From assembly GCA_025056175.1 (NCBI GenBank), contig JANWWK010000011.1, positions 1 through 45,664 on the forward strand: a DNA stretch of 45,664 bases, in the 5' to 3' direction. The notes under the pieces were generated by a model. That model saw nothing but the letters and a program-made list of their open reading frames with translations. It searched no databases and had not been told where the DNA came from. This DNA comes from Anaerolineales bacterium (GTDB lineage: Bacteria; Chloroflexota; Anaerolineae; Anaerolineales; Villigracilaceae). Below, one piece after another: positions 1-7,301 of the stretch (positions within the stretch are counted from its first letter, which is position 1; each line of letters starts with the position of its first letter). The translations under genes and the position numbers were made by a program.

Positions 1-1897
1 TTTGTGTTGGGGCAGCCGTCGGTTCTGGGGAGGGCAAAACCGGCGTTGGTTGGGGTTGATAAACTGCGTTCACGTCGGCAGGTTCAGGCTGAACACGCTC
101 GCCAGGGGCAAAGACATCCAGCAATCCGTTGAAAATGACGAACCCGTTGTTGGTGCCGAGCGAGAGCGTGGCGGAACGCAAATCGAGGACAAAAATCCCG
201 TTTTCCCCAAGCACACGCGCGCCTTCGGAAGTAATTTCCAGCGCGGTATTGGCATTCAGACCAATCGCAAGCAGGTCGGGGTGGTTGTAGGCCAGCGAGA
301 ACAGCCGCCCAAAGCGTTTATCGGCCAATACTTGCGGTTGCAGGGTGATGGGAAGCAATCCCACGCCTGTTTCGATTTTGGTTTTGCCCTGCAGAAAAGA
401 GCGTTGAACGGCAATTTCTTCCTGCTCAGCGTCGCCGGTGGGAGTGGGGCCGTGTGCGGCATAGAAAGCGCCGAAGAGCGTGGCGGCGGCGTTATCGGCC
501 AGGATGGGTTTGCCCTGCATCCAGTACATTTCTTTCACCCATTGCGGAGGGGTCATCTTGCTGGCATCGCGGCCCACGAAGACGAAGCCGGTCACTTCGG
601 GCGGGGGCGCTTGGTGAAAGACGCCGTTTGCATCGGCTACCCAAACGTTCGTTTTTGCGCCCAATTTGGTCAGGGCGTCAGCGTAGCGTTTGGCTGCGCG
701 TTCGTTGGCGGCAGGCGATGCACCGCCATCGGCAATCACCAGCAGGTTGGCGTTTTGGCCGCCCGCCAGTTCGATGAAGCGTTTGAGAATGGGGTTGTCC
801 TCGAGCGAATTGGAAATATCACCGGAAAGAATGAGCGCGCCCGCGCCGGGCGGCAGAGAGAGAGAATCGAACGAACGCTCGATTGTTTCGGCGGGCTCGT
901 AACGTACATCCCCTCTTTGCGGCACACGGGTCTTCAGGTTGTAGGCCGAATCGCCCGGTGAGAGCAGAGTGAGCAGGATGTTGCGCACGCTGATGAGCGG
1001 TGGGTGGTTTGGGGAGAGGGTGATGTAGCGAACGGAATCGGCAGCGTGATAGGTTTCGGCATCCAGAATAGTCACCGTGTATAGACCAAAGACATCGCGT
1101 ATCAGGCTTCCCTCGGCAGCTACGCCGGTATAAGCATCTACACCCACGCCCAGATGGGGCAAATCGGGGCGGGTGATGACGCTGATGAGTCGTCCTATGC
1201 GGGCACGCTGTTGAAAATGCTGGTCTATGATGGCTTCTTGAACGCCAAACGACAAACCACGCTTTTCTGCCGTGTTCCAGACTTCAACCGAATTGAAAAA
1301 CAGGGCATTTTCGGGGGCATAGTTTGGGTTATAAGCCGCCAGCATGACTCTGGATTGCATGGCTCCCCCGGCGCTTGTGCCAGCAATCACCGTCCCCTCT
1401 GCATGAAGTTCGGCCAGTCGCCGTTCGGCAGGAGTATCTATGAGGGCCTGCATAGCAACGGCCTGGTCGCCGCCCAGAATGAAGACCGCTGAGACTTTTC
1501 CGCTCATCATCTCCAAAACGGCGGGGTCGGCGGCATCGGAACGCGTAAAAAGGGGCAGCAATACCACTTTACAGGTCAGTTCGGCAGGGGCATTGCGACG
1601 ACATGCGCCCTCCACTTGCCGGCGGCGCTCTTCAGCGTCCTTCAGGTTTTGGGTGCGTTCGGCCTGGCTGATTTGTTCGGCGTTTGTGGCGTAAGGCGCC
1701 GGTAAAATGAGGATTTTGACCACACCGTTGTGCGCATTCGCAACGGCGTATCTGGCAAAGCCGTTGTAAATATCAGTATAGCCACCCCCGATGGGAAGTA
1801 ACACGCCAGGGGATGTCTGTGCATGTGCGGAAGAAAACAGGGAGGCAAACAAAAAAATGATAGAACTGATGACCAGGAACGAGCGGCAGGAAAACAC
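1..1897 (-). CDS. Secreted two-domain peptidase S51 (cyanophycinase-like) protein, 3' end outside window
   Basis: The gene starts with GTG at 1897, after AGGAGG at 1903-1908 (5-nt spacer), and stays open to the left edge (632 codons seen). An N-terminal signal peptide ends near SSAHAQ (residue ~27). Residues ~33-300 form an S51 domain: LGGDQ (Q145), the nucleophile motif AGTSAGG (S175), DQHF (D225, Q226, H227) and R231, R233, R236. These match the substrate pocket of cyanophycinase, but the Glu expected after GVGVD is Ala255. Residues ~340-600 resemble a second S51 domain without a Ser nucleophile (ADNAAA at the elbow position) and without the DQH motif, so it is probably a non-catalytic domain. 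A Pro-rich stretch (PQPTPVLPSPEP) follows at the edge. The protein is probably exported and may trim or bind extracellular Asp-rich peptides. It is the last visible gene of the operon and its ribosome site overlaps the stop of the permease before it. Family assignment is firm; activity and substrate are inference. Confidence 0.85.
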   Translation of the reverse strand, partial: MFSCRSFLVISSIIFLFASLFSSAHAQTSPGVLLPIGGGYTDIYNGFARYAVANAHNGVVKILILPAPYATNAEQISQAERTQNLKDAEERRRQVEGACRRNAPAELTCKVVLLPLFTRSDAADPAVLEMMSGKVSAVFILGGDQAVAMQALIDTPAERRLAELHAEGTVIAGTSAGGAMQSRVMLAAYNPNYAPENALFFNSVEVWNTAEKRGLSFGVQEAIIDQHFQQRARIGRLISVITRPDLPHLGVGVDAYTGVAAEGSLIRDVFGLYTVTILDAETYHAADSVRYITLSPNHPPLISVRNILLTLLSPGDSAYNLKTRVPQRGDVRYEPAETIERSFDSLSLPPGAGALILSGDISNSLEDNPILKRFIELAGGQNANLLVIADGGASPAANERAAKRYADALTKLGAKTNVWVADANGVFHQAPPPEVTGFVFVGRDASKMTPPQWVKEMYWMQGKPILADNAAATLFGAFYAAHGPTPTGDAEQEEIAVQRSFLQGKTKIETGVGLLPITLQPQVLADKRFGRLFSLAYNHPDLLAIGLNANTALEITSEGARVLGENGIFVLDLRSATLSLGTNNGFVIFNGLLDVFAPGERVQPEPADVNAVYQPQPTPVLPSPEPTAAPTQ

Positions 1898-1906
1898 AGA
1901 AACCTC

Positions 1907-2803
1907 CTAGCGTGGTGCATGACGCGGGTCGAGTGCATCACGCAGGCCATCGCCAATGTAGTTGATGGAAATGACGACCAGGAAAATCATCAGCCCAGGG
2001 AAAATGGCCGTCCAGGGGGCTGTAGTCATCTGGCTTTGGGTATTCGAGAGCATATTGCCCCACGTGGGCGTGGGCAATTGCACACCAAAGCCCAGATAAG
2101 AGAGACCACTCTCACTGATAATGGCACTCGAAAGGCCCAGAGTCGCCGAGACGATGATGGGACTGGCAACGTTGGGAAGAATATGCTGAAACAAGGTACG
2201 CAAATTCGAACCACCCAGTGCACGGCAAGCCTGAACGAACTCACGTTCCCGTAAAGCCAGGGTAGAAGCGCGCACCATGCGCGCCGTTCCCATCCAGGAA
2301 AGCGCACCGATGACGAACGCAATTGGCAAAAACGAACCGGCTTGCAGATAAGGCAGGTCGAGCGTGCGCAGAAACATGCCCAGCGCAATCAGCACGAACA
2401 GGCGCGGAATGGAGAGAAAAATTTCCGTAATCCGCATCAAGATGCTATCTACCCAGCCGCCATAGTAGCCGGAAACCAGCCCGATAAGTGACCCCAGAAC
2501 AATCGAAACAGCCATCGCAAGTAGTCCAACCGAGAGAGAAATACGCCCCCCGTAGAGAATCCGCGTCCATAAATCTCGACCCAAATCATCAGTGCCAAGC
2601 CAATGTGTAGCAGAAGGCGGCTGAAAGCGATTGAGTAGATTCTGCTTCATCGGGTCATAAGGAGCTATGAGAGGCGCAATTGCGGTTAGTACGACAATCG
2701 AAAAAACGATGACAATTCCGACCAGCGCCATTTTGTGCTTGCGAAACCGACGCCAGAACAACAGCCAGGGCGATTGGGGAACATGGGTAACGGAGGGTTT
2801 CAT
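1907..2803 (-). CDS. Peptide ABC transporter permease, DppC/OppC type
   Basis: A 298-residue inner-membrane permease. The cytoplasmic N-terminus (FWRRFRKHKMALVG) and the sequence NRFQPPSATHWLGTDDLGRD are hallmarks of DppC/OppC proteins. About six membrane segments follow. The EAA loop that docks the ATPase is visible around REFVQACRALGGSNLRTL. It should pair with the permease encoded 9 bp upstream to carry di- or oligopeptides delivered by the binding lipoprotein. No ATPase gene (dppD/dppF type) is present in the window, so the ATPases lie beyond the left edge or elsewhere. Peptide specificity is inferred from the family and from the S51 peptidases in the same operon; nickel or sugar-oligomer relatives of this family exist. 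Confidence 0.9.
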   Translation of the reverse strand: MKPSVTHVPQSPWLLFWRRFRKHKMALVGIVIVFSIVVLTAIAPLIAPYDPMKQNLLNRFQPPSATHWLGTDDLGRDLWTRILYGGRISLSVGLLAMAVSIVLGSLIGLVSGYYGGWVDSILMRITEIFLSIPRLFVLIALGMFLRTLDLPYLQAGSFLPIAFVIGALSWMGTARMVRASTLALREREFVQACRALGGSNLRTLFQHILPNVASPIIVSATLGLSSAIISESGLSYLGFGVQLPTPTWGNMLSNTQSQMTTAPWTAIFPGLMIFLVVISINYIGDGLRDALDPRHAPR

Positions 2804-2812
2804 ACGGGTGAC

Positions 2813-3784
2813 CTAGGACAGACGAATGCGCGGGTCAAGCGCGGCATACACCAAATCCACCAGCAAAGTGGAAAGGACGATAAGCGCGGAGTAAATCATC
2901 AGGGTTGCCATGACCAATGGGTAATCATTCTTCATGGCAGCAGTAAAATACAACCGACCAATTCCTGGCCAGGCAAAGATGGTTTCTGTGAACAGCGCGC
3001 CGCCAAACAGCGAGGGCAGGTCTAAACCGACCAGAGTCACCAGAGGGATGATGGCATTCCGCAAACCGTGTTTGTAGATAACTTTCCACTCTCGCAAGCC
3101 TTTTGCACGCGCTGTGCGGATGTAGTCCTCGTGGATGACATCCAGCATAGAGGAGCGCAGGTAGCGCATGTATTCTGCCGAAGAGACGAACGTGAGCATG
3201 GTGACAGGCAAGATGAGATGCCGAATGCGGTCCCACAGCGAGAACGGTTCGCCCAGAGTATACATGCCGGCTCCCGGCAACAGTGGACGCCCATCGGGGC
3301 CTTTGAGCAAAACGGCAAAGACAATGATAAGCACCAGCCCAAACCAGAACACCGGCAGCGATTGTCCCGCAAAGGCAAGCGTGGTGAAGAAATGGTCGAA
3401 CCAGGAATACTGTCGAACAGCGGAGAAAATTCCCAGTGGAATTGCCACCAGCAACGTGCATATCATCATCAATCCCATTAACAGTAACGTGTTCGGCAAG
3501 CGGCTGGCAATTTCTTCTAACACCGGGCGCTTGGAGGTCAGAGATTTTCCCCAATCTCCCTGTAACAGATTGCCGAGCCATTTCAAGTAACGCACAGGAA
3601 TTGGGTCGTCAAGACCTAATTTTGCACGGATACGCGCCAAATCTTCCGGACTCATATCCGATTTCTCGGCATACACGGTCATAAACCCGCCGGGCGCCGC
3701 GGAAATCAGCCCAAAAAGGATAAAACTGATTGCCAGCAGGGTAAGAGCGGCTTGGAACAGGCGACGAATGAGATATGTGGTCAT
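2813..3784 (-). CDS. Peptide ABC transporter permease, DppB/OppB type
   Basis: A 323-residue membrane permease starting MTTYLIRRLFQAALTLLAIS, the usual DppB/OppB beginning. The long periplasmic segment after helix 1 (residues ~30-90) contains PEDLARIRAKLGLDDPIPVRY and GDWGKSL, both typical. The EAA loop is at DYIRTARAKGLREWKVIYKHGLRNA. A GTG at 3796 would add four residues, but it lies in the stem of a strong hairpin and neither start has a clear Shine-Dalgarno site; the ATG at 3784 fits the family. It is followed 9 bp later by the partner permease. Confidence 0.9.
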   Translation of the reverse strand: MTTYLIRRLFQAALTLLAISFILFGLISAAPGGFMTVYAEKSDMSPEDLARIRAKLGLDDPIPVRYLKWLGNLLQGDWGKSLTSKRPVLEEIASRLPNTLLLMGLMMICTLLVAIPLGIFSAVRQYSWFDHFFTTLAFAGQSLPVFWFGLVLIIVFAVLLKGPDGRPLLPGAGMYTLGEPFSLWDRIRHLILPVTMLTFVSSAEYMRYLRSSMLDVIHEDYIRTARAKGLREWKVIYKHGLRNAIIPLVTLVGLDLPSLFGGALFTETIFAWPGIGRLYFTAAMKNDYPLVMATLMIYSALIVLSTLLVDLVYAALDPRIRLS

Positions 3785-3795
3785 AGCAATTTGCA

Positions 3796-3827
3796 CGTCA
3801 GGACAGGCCGGGCAGCCTGTCCTGACG
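3796..3827 (-). promoter_or_regulatory. Intercistronic hairpin between binding protein and permease genes
   Basis: A perfect 13-bp inverted repeat (3796-3808 and 3815-3827) with a 6-nt loop sits between the binding-protein stop (3846) and the permease start. No T-run follows on the minus strand, so it is not a classical terminator. In other importer operons such hairpins protect the upstream mRNA and keep the binding protein in excess over the permeases; that role is inferred here. Confidence 0.7.
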
Positions 3828-3845
3828 AGATAAAGTGTGTCTGGG

Positions 3846-5594
3846 CTATTTGCTTAACCACCAGTCTTGTGCCTTCCAGGCAAAATCCACAAAACTGGGG
3901 GAGATGAGCAAGTTGCGAAATTCTTTGCGGTGTCCGGTAATGGAGAGCCGTTCGTACAGATAGATGCGGGGAATATCTTTATTAATTTGCTCGGCCACTT
4001 TGCAGTAGAGCGCTTTGCGCGTGGCGGTATCCATCGAAACGGCAGCTTCGTCAATCCACCGGTCCACATCGGGGTTGATATAGCGGCTGAAATTGGCACC
4101 AGACCACTCATTTTCGGCGGTGGGAATACGATAGCTGGTGTAGTTGCTGAAGAGGTGGCTATCAGGGTCTAACGCCGGGCCGGTGGTGTAGAGAATGATG
4201 TCAAATTTACCCAGGTCGCGCAACCCATCGCTCTCGCCACCGGCGAAGAAGACATCCGAAGGCATGTTTTCGATGGTCAGTTCGATGCCCACTTCTTTCA
4301 GCATTTCGGCCAATACCTGCTCGGTTTGCTCGCGCAACAGATTACCACTGGTGGAATTGATTTTCAGGCTCAGACGCATGCCATTTTTTTCGCGGATACC
4401 ATCCGTTCCCACGTTCCAGCCGGCTTCTTCGAGCAGGGCTTTGGCTTTTTCGGGGTTGTATTCGCTGGGCGGCTGGGGACAGGCAAACGGCCCCACCGGC
4501 AACACCGTGCTGCCAGGTTTGACGTTCCCGTACAGCAAAGTATCGGCAATTTTTTGCTTGTCAATAGCGTATTGAATGGCCTGACGTACACGCAAATCAT
4601 ACAAGATAGGATGCGGGTTGGCAGCAGGATCGGCAGGAGCGCTACCATCATTCGCGCCAAAGTTCAACACCAGAAGTTCATTTTCTCCGGTGATGGCCGC
4701 AGAGAAGGTGACTCCTTGTGCTTCCATTTTGGTCAGCGAAGGCAGGTCAGCTTCGGTAATATCCCACAAGGCATGAATTTCACCAGTGCCGAGCAACTGG
4801 ATGCCTACTTCGCGGGAGGGCAGAACGCGGATGATGACCTTATCCAGATAGGGCTTGCCTTCTTCGCGGTAATACGGATTGCGGACGAAGGTGAGATGGT
4901 CGCCAGGCACCCACTCTTCTAACACGAACGGTCCGGTTCCCCAGGGCTTCTGATTGTATTCCCATGTTTCCATCTGGTCGAGTGGACCGGCATCGCTCGG
5001 CACAATGTAAGCAAACAGGCGCAAATACGGGGCATATAATTCAGAGAATGTGGCAACCACCGTATAGGGGTCAGGACATTCGAGCGTCTCGATGTCACGG
5101 TAGCCTGAGGTACTGACTTGTGAGAGGTCGGAAAGTGCGCCTTCCATAGTGAACTTTACGTCATCACACGTAAATTCCTTCCCATTCGAGAACTTGACCC
5201 CTTTTTTCAATTTCCATGTGACCACCAGACCATCTTCTGAAACGGTCGGCAGTTCTTCGGCCAAAACGGGAACGTATTCCCCTTTTTCATCTACCTGAAC
5301 CAGGCCTTCGACGAATAGAGAGGTCACGGCATCTTCGATAGAGGATGTGGTGAGCAACGTGTTGAGAATGGCCGGTTCCTGCGGCGTGCCGAAAATAAGT
5401 GTGCCGCCCTTGACTGGCGCGTTGGGGTCAACAGTGGGGGCTTCGGTGGCCGCAGGCTGAGCAGGTTGCTGTGGCTGCGCGGGCTGTTGTGGCTGTTCGG
5501 GCTGGGAAGGAGCCGGGGTGGCCGGGCTTCCGCAGGCGGCCAGAATCAGCGCCAGCGCCGTTATGAGGAAGAACAGGGGTTTGAACGACTTCAT
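3846..5594 (-). CDS. Peptide-binding lipoprotein (SBP family 5) of ABC transporter
   Basis: A 582-residue extracytoplasmic solute-binding protein. The start at 5594 (MKSFKPLFFLITALALILAA) is chosen because AGGAG lies 7 nt upstream; the open frame reaches back to 5627. The lipobox LAAC puts the acylated Cys at residue 21, followed by a Pro/Gln/Ala linker (~22-60). Family 5 features follow: GGTLIFGTPQEP, VPVLAEELPTVSEDGLVVTW, VKFSNGKEFTCDDVKFTME and the C-terminal part DLRVRQAIQYAIDKQKIAD. It should capture di/oligopeptides at the cell surface and hand them to the two permeases downstream. A hairpin after the stop probably raises its share of the mRNA. The ligand cannot be read from sequence; the neighbouring cyanophycinase suggests Asp-Arg-like dipeptides (inference). 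Confidence 0.9.
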   Translation of the reverse strand: MKSFKPLFFLITALALILAACGSPATPAPSQPEQPQQPAQPQQPAQPAATEAPTVDPNAPVKGGTLIFGTPQEPAILNTLLTTSSIEDAVTSLFVEGLVQVDEKGEYVPVLAEELPTVSEDGLVVTWKLKKGVKFSNGKEFTCDDVKFTMEGALSDLSQVSTSGYRDIETLECPDPYTVVATFSELYAPYLRLFAYIVPSDAGPLDQMETWEYNQKPWGTGPFVLEEWVPGDHLTFVRNPYYREEGKPYLDKVIIRVLPSREVGIQLLGTGEIHALWDITEADLPSLTKMEAQGVTFSAAITGENELLVLNFGANDGSAPADPAANPHPILYDLRVRQAIQYAIDKQKIADTLLYGNVKPGSTVLPVGPFACPQPPSEYNPEKAKALLEEAGWNVGTDGIREKNGMRLSLKINSTSGNLLREQTEQVLAEMLKEVGIELTIENMPSDVFFAGGESDGLRDLGKFDIILYTTGPALDPDSHLFSNYTSYRIPTAENEWSGANFSRYINPDVDRWIDEAAVSMDTATRKALYCKVAEQINKDIPRIYLYERLSITGHRKEFRNLLISPSFVDFAWKAQDWWLSK

Positions 5595-5623
5595 GCTTCT
5601 TCTCCTTTTGGATTTCTTTCCGG

Positions 5624-6430
5624 TCATTCAGCCGGGAGCGTTTTGTGCGGGAGGCGCACCTGGCGCGTCTTCCCGTCATACACACAGCCGTCGGTCAAAA
5701 CATGGAGTTTGAGATTTGCCACTGCAACTGCGCCACGACGTTCGATTTCGGCTACATCCGTCGCAGTGATTTCGCGCCCATCCACAATTGTCACCGCGCC
5801 AGAGCCACAGACGATGATGGTTTCATCGTCTTCTACGATGGCGGCGGTATCTTCATCTATCCCGACTCCGAGAATGCCAGGGTGGGTGGCAACGGCGTAA
5901 ATCAGGCGTCCCAGCCGGTCACGCTGACGGAAGTGCTGGTCGAAGGTGAAGCGGTCGGTGAATCCCAGCCCCGGCGTAAATTGAACGATGCCCGCGCGCG
6001 GGGTGGGGCCATTTTTGCCGTAAGCAATCATGGTTTTGGAGAGAACCGAAGCGCCTGCGCTGGTGCCGGCAATGACACAACCACGTTGGTAGGCCTGGTG
6101 CAGGGCCGTTTCGAGGGCGGTTCCGCCCAGAAGTTGCGTCAGGCGCATTTGTGCGCCGCCAGTAAAGAAGATGCCGCTGGCTTCGGCGAGGATGCGTAGA
6201 TGTTCAGGTTGGTCGGCTTCGCTTCGAGAGCGGAATTCGAGCGAAACGGCCTGGCCGGCGCCCAATTCCAGACATTGCTGAACGTAGACATTCCCGGTTT
6301 CCTGCAGCGCCGAAGCCTGGGGCAGAATAACGATGCTGGCAGAACGTCCGCCGGCGCGCTGGATGAATTCGCTCATCACGCGCGGGTGTTCTTTGTCCAT
6401 CGCGCCGCCGATGGGCATCAACGTTCTCAT
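5624..6430 (-). CDS. cphB: Cyanophycinase-like peptidase S51, cytoplasmic
   Basis: A 268-residue protein with no signal peptide, close to the ~270 residues usual for CphB. The nucleophile elbow is AGTSAGAS (S124), with FTGGAQ (Q94), FDQHFRQRDRLGR (D164, Q165, H166, R170, R172, R175) and GIDED (E193). The H-to-E distance (27) and the Arg spacing (+4, +6, +9) equal those I recall for Synechocystis cyanophycinase (S132, H174, E201, Q101, D172, Q173, R178, R180, R183), so the whole pocket is kept. Cyanophycinase cuts the Asp-Arg polymer cyanophycin to beta-Asp-Arg dipeptides. The ATG overlaps the stop of the GntR gene (ATGA). No cphA synthetase is in the window, so the enzyme may act on imported peptides; other S51 enzymes cut alpha-aspartyl peptides, which is the main alternative. 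Confidence 0.85.
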   Translation of the reverse strand: MRTLMPIGGAMDKEHPRVMSEFIQRAGGRSASIVILPQASALQETGNVYVQQCLELGAGQAVSLEFRSRSEADQPEHLRILAEASGIFFTGGAQMRLTQLLGGTALETALHQAYQRGCVIAGTSAGASVLSKTMIAYGKNGPTPRAGIVQFTPGLGFTDRFTFDQHFRQRDRLGRLIYAVATHPGILGVGIDEDTAAIVEDDETIIVCGSGAVTIVDGREITATDVAEIERRGAVAVANLKLHVLTDGCVYDGKTRQVRLPHKTLPAE

Positions 6431-7131
6431 GGCTGACCTGCTTTCTGTGTCTTCAAGGCGGTGTTCAGGGAGCCAAGCAAATGGCGGGCTGTGGTGAGGA
6501 TGTGAACACGCATGGCTTCTTCGGCCGACGAGGGTTGATGCGCGGCCAGTGCTTCAAAGATGGCGCGATGTTCGGCGCTATCGGTTTCATCCCGTTCAGG
6601 AAGCGGTTGGCTGGCAGTAGCGGCAAAGTTGCCAATTAACATTGTGGGGAAGGCCGCCCACATTTGCCCCAATGTGCGGATGAGATACTCGCGGCGGCTG
6701 GCGTTGAAAATGGTCTGATGAAAGCGCCGGTTGAGTTGACGATAGAGATTGACCCGCTCTGGCGCGGCGTTGGCTTCCATCTCATGCATCAGGGTTTCCA
6801 GTTCCTTCAGTTCTTCCGGCGTGATGCGTTCGGCGGCATACGCAGCGGCGCGGCCCTCCAGAAAAGCGCGGTGAGCATACAGGTCTTCGATGTCTTCTGC
6901 CGAAAACTCGATAACCCGCACGCCGCGATACGGCACGTGTTCAATCAATCCTTCGGCAGCCAGTTCCTTGAGCGCCTCGCGCACCGGCATCTGGCTGACA
7001 TTGAGTTCTTGCGCCAGTCGTTCTTGTCGAAGCCATTCTCCGGGTTTGTAACGGCCTTCCAGGATGGCGGTGCGCAACTGGTCGGCCACCAGATTGCGGA
7101 GTTGACGGTGCGTAGATGCGTCGGTCAGCAT
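6427..7131 (-). CDS. GntR-family regulator, FadR/FCD subfamily
   Basis: A 234-residue repressor-type protein. Residues ~10-75 form the GntR winged helix (LRTAILEGRYKPGEWLRQER, then LNVSQMPVREALKELAAEGL). Residues ~85-220 form the helical FCD ligand domain (FLEGRAAAYAAERI, NRRFHQTIFNAS, EHRAIFEALAA, VHILTTARHL); the His residues of the metal site are present, while the usual Asp of the DxxFH motif is Asn. It is the first gene of the operon, overlaps the cyanophycinase gene by 4 nt, and probably controls the unit through the repeats at 7161-7185, with an imported peptide or amino acid as inducer (inference). No strong Shine-Dalgarno site precedes the ATG. Confidence 0.88.
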   Translation of the reverse strand: MLTDASTHRQLRNLVADQLRTAILEGRYKPGEWLRQERLAQELNVSQMPVREALKELAAEGLIEHVPYRGVRVIEFSAEDIEDLYAHRAFLEGRAAAYAAERITPEELKELETLMHEMEANAAPERVNLYRQLNRRFHQTIFNASRREYLIRTLGQMWAAFPTMLIGNFAATASQPLPERDETDSAEHRAIFEALAAHQPSSAEEAMRVHILTTARHLLGSLNTALKTQKAGQP

Positions 7132-7160
7132 AAGAAGATGGACCCCGAATTGTGATTTTA

Positions 7161-7185
7161 GATATTAGATATAATATCGAATATC
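7161..7185 (-). promoter_or_regulatory. Candidate operator/promoter region of the GntR-cyanophycinase operon
   Basis: An AT-rich run of repeated half-sites, GATATT / GATAT / ATATC / AATATC, lies 30-54 bp upstream of the GntR ATG. It contains the dyad GATAT-A-ATATC and the wider dyad GATATT-N6-AATATC. On the minus strand it also contains TATTAT, a possible -10. Autoregulation by the first gene is the usual arrangement in this family; the site assignment is inference. Confidence 0.5.
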
Positions 7186-7231
7186 AGAATAGCACGTTCG
7201 CAAGCGCGAGTCAAGCAAAAACGGATTTTTT

Positions 7232-7261
7232 AAGAAAAACTGCCGGTGTGATGACCGGCAG
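7232..7261 (-). terminator. Rho-independent terminator of the DUF4349 gene
   Basis: An 8-bp perfect stem CTGCCGGT/ACCGGCAG (7240-7247 and 7254-7261, 6-nt loop) is followed on the minus strand by TTTTTCTT. It lies 40 nt downstream of the stop at 7302. Confidence 0.8.
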
Positions 7262-7301
7262 CGATTCGACAGGCAGAGAACAGGAGAAGCGCAGGCGCTG
7301 T

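Noticed and set aside
2-961. A 319-codon open frame on the plus strand at the left edge
   Set aside because: It lies antisense to the S51 gene, whose minus-strand frame shows signal peptide and family motifs; the plus-strand translation has no recognisable domain.
3785-3796. GTG start for the DppB-type permease
   Set aside because: It lies within a stable hairpin and has no ribosome site; the ATG at 3784 gives the family's standard N-terminus.
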